Shown here: one piece after another, positions 26,006 to 34,542 of the stretch
Layout: the number at the start of each line of letters is the position of its first letter
Position numbering within the stretch: the stretch's first letter is position 1
Assembly (NCBI RefSeq): GCF_009708175.1
Contig: NZ_WMBB01000005.1
Span: 372,001-436,000 of the forward strand
From: Nocardia aurantiaca
GTDB lineage: Bacteria; Actinomycetota; Actinomycetes; Mycobacteriales; Mycobacteriaceae
DNA length: 64,000 nucleotides
Direction: 5' to 3'
Program-made: the position numbers and the translations under genes
Notes under the pieces: model-generated
The model's input: the letters and a program-made list of their open reading frames with translations, nothing else
Told to the model about the DNA's origin: nothing
The model's database searches: none

Positions 26006-27385
26006 GTGAGCGAACTGAAGGATGATCTCGACCGGGAATCACCGCGCGGCACAACCCCGTTGGACGCCGGGTCGGGCGGTTCGAGCGCGAGTGGCATACC
26101 CACGGCGCCGCCGGCGGTCGCGCGGCCGGGACTGCACCCGGCGTGGATCGTGGCCGTGGTGGGCTTCATCGCGCTGCTGGGCGCGGCCGGCTTCCGCTCG
26201 GTGCCAGGCGTGCTCATGGACCCGCTGCATGAGGAGTTCGGCTGGTCGCATGGCACCATCGGCGCGGCGGTGTCGGTGAATGTGCTGCTGTACGGCCTGA
26301 TCTCGCCGTTCGCGGCGGCGCTCATGGATCGCTTCGGCATTCGCCGAGTGGTGGCTTGCGCGCTGGTGCTGATCGCGGCGGGCAGCGGGCTCACGGTGTT
26401 CATGACGCGGCCGTGGCAGCTCATGGCCACCTGGGGTCTGCTGGTCGGTGTCGGTGTGGGCTCGATGTCCATGCCGTTCGTCGCCACCATCACCGGGCGC
26501 TGGTTCGTGAAGCACCGGGGCCTGGTGACCGGTGTCCTCACCGCCGCGGGCGCGACCGGGCAGCTGGTCTTCCTGCCGCTGATCGCGAGCCTGGCCCGCG
26601 ATCACGGTTGGCGTACTCCGTCGCTCGTGGTGTCGGCGACGGCCTTGGCGGTGGTGCCGCTGGTGCTGCTGTTCATTCGCGACTTCCCGAGCGATGCCGG
26701 GGTGCGGGCCTATGGAGCCGAACCCGGCAGCGACGCCGGGGTGCGCACCGCGGCCCCCGGCGGCGCGGCCCGCGCCGTCACGGTGTTGGCAGCCATCGTC
26801 CGCAAGCCCGTGTTCTGGCTGCTGGCAGGCGGTTTCGCCATCTGCGGCGCGTCGACCAACGGCCTGATCGGCACCCATTTCGTCAGCGCCGCCCACGACC
26901 ACGGCATGCCCGCCACTACCGCGGCCGGACTGCTTGCGCTGGTGGGCATTTTCGACGTCGCCGGCACCATCGCCTCGGGCTGGCTCACCGACCGCCTGGA
27001 TTCCCGGTACCTGCTGGTCGCCTACTACTCCCTGCGCGGCGTCTCGCTGCTGTTCCTGCCGGTTCTCTTCGGACCCGACGTGCACCCCAGCATGTGGGCC
27101 TTCATCATCTTCTATGGTCTGGACTGGATCGCCACCGTCCCGCCCACCGTCACCCTCTGCCGCACCCACTTCGGCGCCGACGGCCCGGTCGCTTTCGGCT
27201 GGGTCTTCGCCTCACACCAGATCGGCGCGGCCCTGGCCGCCTTCGGCGCGGGCGTCATCCGCGATATCCAGGGGACTTACACCACCGCCTGGTTCATCGC
27301 GGGCGGACTGTGCGGCCTGGCCGCCCTGCTGTCGGCGGGCATCCGCCGCGCGCCGTCAGCTGTCGATGGCCTTGTGCGGGTGTGA
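26006..27385 (+). CDS. MFS transporter
   Basis: A 459-residue major-facilitator protein with 12 predicted helices after a hydrophilic N-terminus of about 45 residues. Helix 1 starts near HPAWIVAVVGFIALLGAAGF. The loop 2-3 motif is ALMDRFGIRRVVAC (family motif A form DxxGxR), and the central loop contains a short near-repeat, DAGVRAYGAEPG and DAGVRTAAPG. It resembles oxalate/formate-type and monocarboxylate MFS proteins; the substrate is unknown. GTG start. The 3' end overlaps the convergent DUF3099 gene by 30 bases. Confidence 0.85.
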   Translation: MSELKDDLDRESPRGTTPLDAGSGGSSASGIPTAPPAVARPGLHPAWIVAVVGFIALLGAAGFRSVPGVLMDPLHEEFGWSHGTIGAAVSVNVLLYGLISPFAAALMDRFGIRRVVACALVLIAAGSGLTVFMTRPWQLMATWGLLVGVGVGSMSMPFVATITGRWFVKHRGLVTGVLTAAGATGQLVFLPLIASLARDHGWRTPSLVVSATALAVVPLVLLFIRDFPSDAGVRAYGAEPGSDAGVRTAAPGGAARAVTVLAAIVRKPVFWLLAGGFAICGASTNGLIGTHFVSAAHDHGMPATTAAGLLALVGIFDVAGTIASGWLTDRLDSRYLLVAYYSLRGVSLLFLPVLFGPDVHPSMWAFIIFYGLDWIATVPPTVTLCRTHFGADGPVAFGWVFASHQIGAALAAFGAGVIRDIQGTYTTAWFIAGGLCGLAALLSAGIRRAPSAVDGLVRV

Positions 27386-27796
27386 TTCGAGCGCTGCCCG
27401 GTTGCTCCGTCCGTCCCAGCGACTGGGCTCGTCCTTGGTGCGGGGCGGGCGGTCGTTGGCGATGAGGACCGCGATCCACGGGAGCGGGATGGAGACGCCG
27501 ATGATGAGCAGCGACAACCACCAGCTGTGCCAGGCGCTGTAGGCGACGGCCGCGCCGATCAGGCACGGGATGCGGAACGACATGATGGTGATGTACCGCC
27601 GCACCCGATCACGATGCTGCTGCTCGAGCGAGGGCGCGGCCACGGTGATCAGCGCCGGATGCTGTTTCTCCTCGCCCGGGAAGTAGCCCTGCGACGGGCG
27701 CGGTGGTTTCGGGATGGAACCGGCCGGATGGAACTCGACGTCCGGGCGATCCTCACCGCTCATGCCGTCGGCTTGGGATTCGCCGTCACGCTGCAT
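27356..27796 (-). CDS. DUF3099 membrane protein
   Basis: A 146-residue protein with two close transmembrane helices (about residues 86-104 and 107-127) after an N-terminal segment ending ALITVAAPSLEQQHRDRVRR, a family hallmark, and with a basic C-terminus. DUF3099 genes are commonly divergent from DUF3039 genes in Actinobacteria, as here. Function is unknown. ATG 27796 is used, preceded by a GGGGG run; ATG 27760 would shorten the protein by 12 residues. Confidence 0.82.
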   Translation of the reverse strand: MQRDGESQADGMSGEDRPDVEFHPAGSIPKPPRPSQGYFPGEEKQHPALITVAAPSLEQQHRDRVRRYITIMSFRIPCLIGAAVAYSAWHSWWLSLLIIGVSIPLPWIAVLIANDRPPRTKDEPSRWDGRSNRAALESHPHKAIDS

Positions 27797-27856
27797 ACCC
27801 CCGAGTCTTCCACTACCGCGCGTCGGATGCACACGCCGCCTGGCATGATTGAACCC

Positions 27857-28087
27857 GTGAGCGCAGACACCCTGGTACGTCCGGACGAGACCACCGACGA
27901 GTCGACCGACAACGACACTCCCAAGGTCTTCCACTACGTCAAGAAGGACAAGATCGCCGAGTCCGCCGTCATGGGCACCCACGTGGTGGCCCTGTGCGGC
28001 GAGGTCTTTCCGGTCACCCGTTCCCCCAAGCCCGGCTCCCCGGTCTGCCCGGACTGCAAGCGAATCTACGAGATGATGAAGAAGTGA
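27857..28087 (+). CDS. DUF3039 zinc-ribbon-like protein
   Basis: A 76-residue actinobacterial protein with putative zinc ligands: His in KVFHYVKK, Cys in VALCGE, and the CPDC pair near the C-terminus (GSPVCPDCKRIYEMM). The family is widely conserved in Actinobacteria with no settled function. GTG 27857 is preferred over ATG 27845 because CATGAT (27844-27849) lies 7 bases upstream, giving a leaderless start, and because family members start with a similar S-x-D-T-L stretch. Confidence 0.85.
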   Translation: MSADTLVRPDETTDESTDNDTPKVFHYVKKDKIAESAVMGTHVVALCGEVFPVTRSPKPGSPVCPDCKRIYEMMKK

Positions 28088-28439
28088 TGCGCTAGCAGGT
28101 ATTTCGGCAGTTCAGCTGGCTGTTTTTGGCTGAGGAGTGCCATTTTGAATCGGTTCAGGAGCTGTCTGCTGCAGTCGAGTCCTTGCTCATCGAGGGGATG
28201 AGGAAGGACTAGCTGTTTCTGCTGGTCAGCGGGCTGTGAACTGCTGAATTGGGCCAGAGAGTGTCATTTTGAATGGATTCAGCAGTTCCGGATTTCCTCG
28301 CTGTCGACGGCCGCCATCGGGAGCAAGCAGTTCGCGAGAGACCTTTCCGGTCCCCCAGAAACAGGCTCGCGGGCGAAGCACAGGCAGATGTCGGCCCGGG
28401 AGACTTTCGGTTGCCGTCGGATGTGCCGCCAAGCGGATC
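28088..28439. repeat. Intergenic repeat region with a 12-base inverted repeat
   Basis: A 24-base block at 28135-28158 recurs at 28259-28282 with 21 of 24 identical bases; the shared core is CATTTTGAAT. Copy 2 lies mostly inside the loop of a perfect inverted repeat, GAACTGCTGAAT (28238-28249) and ATTCAGCAGTTC (28277-28288). Composition is less G/C-rich than the flanks. It lies at the border of the STAND operon and could be a small mobile or recombination-derived element. No gene is recognised. Confidence 0.55.
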
Positions 28440-28970
28440 TCATGCGCGCCGCCGCTGCAGTGCAGAGGCAACGAAGAAGCCAGCCAGGGTGGAGGTCACT
28501 GCCGATTCCACGGCCATGATCACATAGCCCACGGTCCGGGGTGACCCGGGCGTCGACACGACAAACAGCGCCAAGGCCACCGGCGTGGGAACGATGTAGG
28601 AGAGCAAGAATGTCGCTACATCCGCGATCCAGCGGATTCGCGGCCGCAGCAGTCCCTTGTTGCTGGTTTCCCACGCGCTCGCCACGTCGGCGGGTCTCAC
28701 CTGCAGCCGAAGATGACGCGCAATGGCGGATACCTTGTCGTCGTTGGACAGGTAGGCCCACCCCAGAATGGCGGTGATCCAGGGCACGACCAGCCATATG
28801 CCAGCGGGCCGCTGTCCCGGCAGTGCCACGGCCATCACCACGCCCAGCGCGACGATGTTCAGGTTGAGAAAGGTGTCGCGCTGTTTGATTCGTTCCAGCT
28901 GTTCACTCTTGAGTGCGGCACGCTCGTCTGTCACCGCCGACCACTCTCTTCGCGCATACGATCGACTCAC
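28440..28970 (-). CDS. Four-helix membrane protein, divergent from the STAND operon
   Basis: A 176-residue protein: charged N-terminal segment with LKSEQLERIKQRDTFLNLN, helices near 38-55 and 60-76, a cytoplasmic loop containing NDDKVSAIARHLR (77-115), helices near 116-135 and 145-166, and a basic end QRRRA. It is not assigned to a named family. Small membrane proteins of this shape often act as membrane-disrupting effectors in conflict systems, and this one shares a 100-base control region with the nucleosidase/NB-ARC operon. That role is inference. GTG 28970 is used; GTG 28934 is possible. Confidence 0.7.
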   Translation of the reverse strand: MSRSYARREWSAVTDERAALKSEQLERIKQRDTFLNLNIVALGVVMAVALPGQRPAGIWLVVPWITAILGWAYLSNDDKVSAIARHLRLQVRPADVASAWETSNKGLLRPRIRWIADVATFLLSYIVPTPVALALFVVSTPGSPRTVGYVIMAVESAVTSTLAGFFVASALQRRRA

Positions 28971-28980
28971 AGCTAGGCGC

Positions 28981-29000
28981 TGTCATCCCTGACAACTATA
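28981..29000 (-). promoter_or_regulatory. Promoter and hairpin of the membrane-protein gene
   Basis: On the minus strand a TATAGT -10 hexamer (28995-29000) is immediately followed by an inverted repeat TGTCA-TCCC-TGACA (28981-28994 in plus orientation), at the expected transcription start. It is a plausible operator controlling the divergent pair. Confidence 0.5.
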
Positions 29001-29070
29001 ACCAGTGCGGCGCAATCGATCTCGAAGAAGCAAGGACGGTCGCCCCCGCGTGCCGGGTAAGCTCTGCGCC

Positions 29071-30123
29071 ATGCCGCTGCCTTTCCCCTCGGAATCGGCA
29101 CCCATCATCGACACCGTCATCCTGGCAGCGCTCGAACTCGAACGTGCCGCTGTCGTTCGCGCATTGGGCGAGTACGTCGAATATCCCTGGCGCGGACGCA
29201 AACTCCAGATGGGTACGATAGGCGACCGAAGGATACTGGTCGTCCCGTTGGATGGTATGGGGAATGTGAATTCCGCATACGTCGCTCAGCGCGCGATCGG
29301 TATCTGGAACCCTGCCCAGGTTTTGCTGGTCGGCATTGCGGGCGGAGCCCGCGCCGGCGCCGGCGATTTGGCGCTCGGTGATGTGCTGGTCCCCGAACAG
29401 GTGGTCGGCTACGAGTTGGCCAAGGTGACCCCGACCGGTGCTGTTCCTCGTTACGAGGTGTACCGGCCGGATCAGGAGTTGCTCGCCGTGGCGCGCGGCG
29501 TGGCTGCCGACGACTGGACTACCGGTATCCGCATCGCCCGCCCGGACGATTCACTGGCCGTTCCGTGTGCCCGGTTCGGGCCCGTGCTGTGCGGCGAGAA
29601 GGTGGTGGCGGACGAGACGTTCCTCGCGTCGCTGCAGACTTCGTGGCCCAAGGCGATCGGCATCGAAATGGAAGCCTTGGGTGTCGCATTGGCCGCCTAT
29701 CGCGGTGGTCCGGGGTTCCTCATGGTCAAAGCGGTCTGCGACTTCGCAGGTGAGGACAAAGACGATCTGTGGCAACGGTACGCCGCCGATGCTGCGGCGC
29801 GTTTTGCCGTCGCAGTGTTACACGCGTTCTCGGCGCCTGGTGCGGCAGGGCAGCGCGTGCAGGCCAAGCCGCTGGGAGCGGTGAATACCTTCCCGGGAAC
29901 CGTGAAACTCGTGGTATGCCAACGGCTGCTCGATGACTGGGAGAAGGTCGCCGACTATTTCGACGTCCCTCCCCATAACCGTGCACCGTTTCGGCACGGC
30001 AGACAAGCGCGAGACCTGTGGGTATGGCTGGAAATTCGGGACAAGCTGCATGAGCTACCGGATGCACTGACCGTGATCGGGCGTGCTGACTTGGCCGAGA
30101 TCCTGCGGGATTCCCAGGCATGA
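29071..30123 (+). CDS. Nucleoside phosphorylase/nucleosidase-fold effector with C-terminal effector-associated domain
   Basis: A 350-residue two-domain protein. Residues 10-255 form a PNP/MTAN-type nucleosidase: GIAGGARAGAGDLALGD (88-104) for phosphate or base contact, the ribose-binding EME at 199-201, and the catalytic Asp224 in AVCDFAG. Residues 276-346 form a separate helical domain matching the N-terminus of the next protein. Such nucleosidase domains are known effectors in STAND-linked conflict systems, where they would cleave nucleosides or nucleotides. The start is ATG 29071, 7 bases after TAAGCT (leaderless). The stop overlaps the NB-ARC gene (ATGA). Confidence 0.88.
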   Translation: MPLPFPSESAPIIDTVILAALELERAAVVRALGEYVEYPWRGRKLQMGTIGDRRILVVPLDGMGNVNSAYVAQRAIGIWNPAQVLLVGIAGGARAGAGDLALGDVLVPEQVVGYELAKVTPTGAVPRYEVYRPDQELLAVARGVAADDWTTGIRIARPDDSLAVPCARFGPVLCGEKVVADETFLASLQTSWPKAIGIEMEALGVALAAYRGGPGFLMVKAVCDFAGEDKDDLWQRYAADAAARFAVAVLHAFSAPGAAGQRVQAKPLGAVNTFPGTVKLVVCQRLLDDWEKVADYFDVPPHNRAPFRHGRQARDLWVWLEIRDKLHELPDALTVIGRADLAEILRDSQA

Positions 30124-31622
30124 CCAACCTCGCCAGAGCCCGATTGGAGTTCCAGTGTCGTCTCGGCGCTAGTTGGGAGGACCTGGCTGTCCTCCTCGGC
30201 ATCAAACCCTACGTATCCGATGGGTTCGCACAGGGCCGTGAAGCCTCCGGCATCTGGCGATGGCTCGAAGAACGTCAGCGCCTGGCCGAACTGCCGGATG
30301 CGCTGATTCACATCGACAGAACCGATCTCGCTGCTCTGTTCGCCGAGATGAACCTCGCGGCGGCGACCGACAGCATGGAATCGTCGGTGAGCGTAACCGC
30401 CTTCGATCTCGATCCCGACCTCGATCATCCGGTCGTCGAGCCTCGGTCTTCTGTGCCCGCGGCGTTGCTGTCGGATCAGATCGTGGTGGGCGAGATCCCT
30501 GGTGCGCCCATGGCATTCGTCGAGCGGGAGACGTTGGACCAGCTGGCACGGGCTCTGGATCGTAATCGGGTTGCGGTGGTGGTCTGCACGCTGACCGGTA
30601 TGCGTGGCGTGGGCAAGACACAGCTCGCCGCAGCCTATGCTCGATCGAGGATCGCAGACGGCTGCGGCGTCGTCGGGTGGGTCAACGCCGAGACTTCCAG
30701 CGAGTTGATCGCTGGACTGACCCGCATCGCCGAGCGGCTGAATGTCGCAGATCCGCAAGGAGATTCGGCTGAGTCGGCGCGGCGGTTGACCGAGCATCTT
30801 GCGACGAGGCGCGGTGACGCGGTGATCGTCTTTGACAACGCGACCGATCCCGATGCGTTGAACCAGTACGTCCCCGCATCGGGCGCCAGGGTGATCATCA
30901 CCAGTACCAACCGTTCCTTCACCGAGCTCGGCACACCGATCGATGTCGGAACCTACACCCGGCAGGAATCCCTCGGCTATCTGGCCGAGCGCACCGGACG
31001 CGACGAGGACCCCGGCGCATCCACCATCGCCGAAGAGCTCGGTGATCTACCGCTTGCACTTGCCTCGGCCGCCGCAACGATCAAGGCGCGCCGCCTCGAC
31101 TACGACGCATACTGCACGCTGTTGCGCGATCAACCTGTCGTCGAGACCATGCGCCGCCGTAAGGGCGACAGCTATCCGGGATCGACGGCCGGTGCGTTGC
31201 TGCTGAACGTCGAAACCGTCGCCGCCGGTGACGCTACCGGCCTGTGCGCAACGCTGATCGGCATCATTGCATTGTTGTCACCCGAGGGTGTGCCTCGCGA
31301 GCTGCTGCACGGTGTCGCGACGGCTCGCCAGGTCACGACCGAGGCCATCGAGAGCGCGCTGGAGCAGTGTGTCGACGGGTCCGTGTTGACGTGGTCGTTC
31401 AGCGGCGACGCGGTGATAATGCATCGGCTGATGGCGCGCGTGCTGTGGGAAAAGTACCGGGCGGACGGGGATTTCGTCGCGATCGCCACCGAGGTGCTCG
31501 ACCTCATCGAGCCCAGAATGTTCGATTCCTCGCAGGCATGGGACCGCCGGCACGAGGGGTCCTGGCTCATCTCGCACGCCGAAGCCTTGTGGGAGGCGCT
31601 GCAGGAAGAAGGGCTCACGTGA
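30120..31622 (+). CDS. NB-ARC STAND ATPase with N-terminal effector-associated domain
   Basis: A 500-residue signal-transduction ATPase. Residues 5-77 match the C-terminal domain of the preceding nucleosidase. The NB-ARC module has Walker A GMRGVGKT (160-167), Walker B VIVFDN (235-240), the sensor strand VIITSTNR (258-265) and the GLPL-type motif LGDLPLAL (307-314). A winged-helix segment follows to about residue 480. It ends abruptly where related proteins continue into TPRs, which here are encoded by the next two genes. STAND proteins oligomerise on ligand sensing and then activate the effector. Confidence 0.92.
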   Translation: MTNLARARLEFQCRLGASWEDLAVLLGIKPYVSDGFAQGREASGIWRWLEERQRLAELPDALIHIDRTDLAALFAEMNLAAATDSMESSVSVTAFDLDPDLDHPVVEPRSSVPAALLSDQIVVGEIPGAPMAFVERETLDQLARALDRNRVAVVVCTLTGMRGVGKTQLAAAYARSRIADGCGVVGWVNAETSSELIAGLTRIAERLNVADPQGDSAESARRLTEHLATRRGDAVIVFDNATDPDALNQYVPASGARVIITSTNRSFTELGTPIDVGTYTRQESLGYLAERTGRDEDPGASTIAEELGDLPLALASAAATIKARRLDYDAYCTLLRDQPVVETMRRRKGDSYPGSTAGALLLNVETVAAGDATGLCATLIGIIALLSPEGVPRELLHGVATARQVTTEAIESALEQCVDGSVLTWSFSGDAVIMHRLMARVLWEKYRADGDFVAIATEVLDLIEPRMFDSSQAWDRRHEGSWLISHAEALWEALQEEGLT

Positions 31623-32869
31623 CCGCGATCGTCGAGCGGGCCCTCGCGACGCGGCAGTGGGCACTACGCCAGCTCATCGGAGCCGTGGACTTGGCGCGCG
31701 CCATCGAACTCGGCGAGCATGTCGTCGCCGATGCCGTGCGTATCCTCGGTGCCGATCACCCCGACGCTCTTGCTTCCCGGGGCGATCTCGCCCGCGCTTA
31801 CGAGTCGGCCGGGCGAGTCGACGAAGCGATCGCCCAGTACGAAGCGGTGCTGCGCGACTACCAACGGACACTGGGCCACGAACATCCCGACACGCTGTCC
31901 ACCCGTAACAATCTCGCTGATGCTCTGGAGGCTGCCGGGCGGGTCGACGAAGCCATCGAGGTCTATGAAAGTGTTGTCGCCCAACGTGCTCGCATTCTCG
32001 GTCCCGAGCATCCCGACACGCTCTCCTCCCTTAACAATCTCGCTGATGCTCTGGAATCCGCCGGGTGCGTCGAGGAGGCGATCGAGATGTACGAAGGTGT
32101 TGTCGCCCGACGTGTTCGCGTGTTGGGTGCTGACCATCCCGACACGCTGATCTCTCGCAACAACCTCGCCAGTGCCCACGACACGGCGGGGCGAGTCGAG
32201 GAGGCGATGGCGCAGTTCGAAGCGGTTCTCGCCGACCAGCAACGGGTTCTGGGCAGCGATCATCCCGACACGCTCGCCACCCGAAACAATCTCGCCTACG
32301 TCTACGAATCCGCCCAGCGCATCGAGGAGGCCGTCGCACTGTATGAGCACGTATTCGCCGATCGCGTCCGAATCCTGGGCGCCGATCATCCCGACACGCT
32401 GATCTCTCGAAACAATGTCGCGTTCGGTTATTTGTCGGCGGGACGGCTACCCGAGGCGATCGCTGAACACGAAGCCCTCCTCGACGACCGCATTCGCATT
32501 CTCGGGGCCAACCACCCCGATACCTTGACCTCGCGCAACAACCTCGCCATCGCCTACCAGTCGGCCAGACGAATCGACGACGCCATCACGATTCTCGAAG
32601 CAGTTGTTCCACTGCGCACCCAAGTCTTGGGCGCGGATCACCCGCACACCCTGCGCAGCCGACACAACATCGCCAACGCCTATCGCTTGGCCGGGCGCAC
32701 CACCGAAGCCGTCGCATTGTTTGCCTCCGTGCTCGCCGACACAGAGCGAGCACTCGGCACCGAATCCCCGTTGACCCAACTGATCCGCGAAAACCTCGCC
32801 GCGGCGCAAACCGCGCCGGTCGAGGAGTCGATGGACGATCCTGGTGGTGATCGGGGCAGGACGGTGTGA
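31619..32869 (+). CDS. TPR protein 1 of the STAND operon
   Basis: A 416-residue protein. After a helical start (VERALATRQWALRQL, residues 5-19) it consists of eight 42-residue tetratricopeptide units of the NB-ARC-associated TPR_10/12 type, each opening LGxxHPDTLxSRNNLA, then a short tail. GTG start overlaps the NB-ARC stop by 4 bases (GTGA). TPRs of this kind form the sensor superhelix of STAND proteins. In most relatives they are in the same chain as NB-ARC; here they are a separate chain or the product of a frame change. Confidence 0.9.
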   Translation: MTAIVERALATRQWALRQLIGAVDLARAIELGEHVVADAVRILGADHPDALASRGDLARAYESAGRVDEAIAQYEAVLRDYQRTLGHEHPDTLSTRNNLADALEAAGRVDEAIEVYESVVAQRARILGPEHPDTLSSLNNLADALESAGCVEEAIEMYEGVVARRVRVLGADHPDTLISRNNLASAHDTAGRVEEAMAQFEAVLADQQRVLGSDHPDTLATRNNLAYVYESAQRIEEAVALYEHVFADRVRILGADHPDTLISRNNVAFGYLSAGRLPEAIAEHEALLDDRIRILGANHPDTLTSRNNLAIAYQSARRIDDAITILEAVVPLRTQVLGADHPHTLRSRHNIANAYRLAGRTTEAVALFASVLADTERALGTESPLTQLIRENLAAAQTAPVEESMDDPGGDRGRTV

Positions 32870-33834
32870 GCCTCCGCGACGTCATCGAGCGGGCACTGGC
32901 GGCGCGGCAATGGGCGATGCGGCAATTGCTCGAAGTCGAAGACCTCACGCGCGCCATCGAACTCGGCGAACGAGTCGTCGCTGATGCCGAGCGGATGCTC
33001 GGTTCACGCCATCCCAACACCCTCGCTTCCCGCAACAGCCTTGCCTACGCCTACGAATCGGCAGGGCGACTCGTCGAGGCGATCCCGCTATTCGAGGCCA
33101 ACGTCGCCGACCACGTCACCATCTTCGGCGAGAACCATGCCCGGACGTTTGCGGCCCGCAACAACCTGGCCTACGCCTACCAATCGGCCGGTCGAATCGA
33201 GGCGGCCATCGGCCTGTTCACTGCGGTTGCCGCGGACCGCGCACAGATCCTCGGTACCGATCACCCCGCCACACTGCGCAGCCGAAACAACCTTGCCGGC
33301 GCCTACATGGCAGCCGGTCGCCCCGAGCAGGCGATCCCGCTGCTCAGGGAAATTGCTTCCGACCGCGCGCGAGTCCTTGGCGCGGACGACCCGGCCACTC
33401 TGCGTAGTCGTAACAATCTCGCGGGTGCGCTGAGAGAGACCGGGCAATTCGACGACGCGTTGGCACTGATCGAAGCTGTCGTTGTCGATACCGAGCGGGT
33501 GCGCGACATCGACCACCCTGATGTCTTCACCGCGCGCAGCAACGTAGCCGCCGTTCACCGCGCGGCAGGCCGCGGCGCCGTGGCAATTCCACTGTTCGAA
33601 TCGGTTCTTGCCGACCGCACTCGCGTGCTGGGCGCTGATCACCCCGACACCCTCGCGACTCGCCGCAATCTCGCGGACGCCTTCTGCTCGGTGGGACAAC
33701 TTGAGGAGGCCGTCGAATTGTTCGAAGCTGTTGTGGCAGATCACGTCCGCGTGCTGGGCGAGGACCACCCAGAGACCGCTGCCGCCCGTGACGGCCTTGC
33801 CGAGGCACTCACACGGGTGGCCGAACAGATCTAG
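32866..33834 (+). CDS. TPR protein 2 of the STAND operon
   Basis: A 322-residue paralogue of the preceding gene. Its first 60 residues repeat the same start (VIERALAARQWAMRQL, then RAIELGERVVADAERMLG), followed by six complete 42-residue TPR units and a partial one. GTG start overlaps the upstream stop (GTGA). Repeats are more diverged from each other than in TPR protein 1. It looks like a tandem duplication and would offer a second sensor surface. It is the last gene of the operon. Confidence 0.88.
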   Translation: MSLRDVIERALAARQWAMRQLLEVEDLTRAIELGERVVADAERMLGSRHPNTLASRNSLAYAYESAGRLVEAIPLFEANVADHVTIFGENHARTFAARNNLAYAYQSAGRIEAAIGLFTAVAADRAQILGTDHPATLRSRNNLAGAYMAAGRPEQAIPLLREIASDRARVLGADDPATLRSRNNLAGALRETGQFDDALALIEAVVVDTERVRDIDHPDVFTARSNVAAVHRAAGRGAVAIPLFESVLADRTRVLGADHPDTLATRRNLADAFCSVGQLEEAVELFEAVVADHVRVLGEDHPETAAARDGLAEALTRVAEQI

Positions 33835-34542
33835 CCGAGCCGACGGAACGGTGTCGCCGCCTTACTTCGTGCATGCGGTGTCGACTAACGGATTACGAGG
33901 CTCGATGGTGTGGGTCGAGGCATCGGCGCCAACGCCGCGATGGAGTCGCCGAGGACTATGCCCGAGCCGGTCTGCCCGGGTGGTGCCCAGAACTCGGCGA
34001 GCCGATCGTCCCATACAGACGTCATCGAGTGTGCCTCCAATGCCGGAATCGCCTACATCGGACAGGGTTACAAGAATCGCACTCGGTACTCGGTCTGGTC
34101 GCCCACTGGCCTCGTGCCGAAGGGATCGTGGAAATTGTGCGCCTGGATCAGATAGCTGGCCAGAAGGACGTGACATTCTGGCTACTCGTCCCGACCGTCC
34201 AGCGCGGCTGCGAGCGATGGCCCGGGTGACTCAACCCAGTGGAGTGCATTCGATGAACATACCTGTTCGCACTCGAGGCATCGATTTCTGCCCGCAGGCC
34301 GAATCCTGTTGAGCAACTGCGCAACCCGATTCACCGGTGGTCCGCCTCCATGGATCCGCCGCGGTGGGGCCGCGCACGGTGCGGCGGCGAACCGACCATT
34401 GTGCCGCCCGCCGTCGTCGACGCCATGCACACCTTGCGGATCATCGTCGATACGCAGACCTGGAAGGTCGTGGAGCCGCTCGCGTGTGCCGGCAAGTCCG
34501 GGGGGTCAGTACAGATGGCCAGGCGTTACGGCTGTTCTCGGG
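33835..34542. other. 708-base stretch without a recognisable gene
   Basis: Short frames on both strands have mixed codon bias. One segment with good third-position G/C bias lies near 34400-34500 on the plus strand (reading PTIVPPAVVDAMHTLRIIVD). Another reads VTFWLLVPTVQRGCERW near 34170-34220. Neither is identified. The region is most likely decayed sequence between the STAND operon and the LysRS gene. Confidence 0.35.

Noticed and set aside
31700..33800. Regular 126-base periodicity resembling a CRISPR or minisatellite array
   Set aside because: The period is 42 codons in frame and encodes TPR units; there are no short identical repeats with unique spacers.
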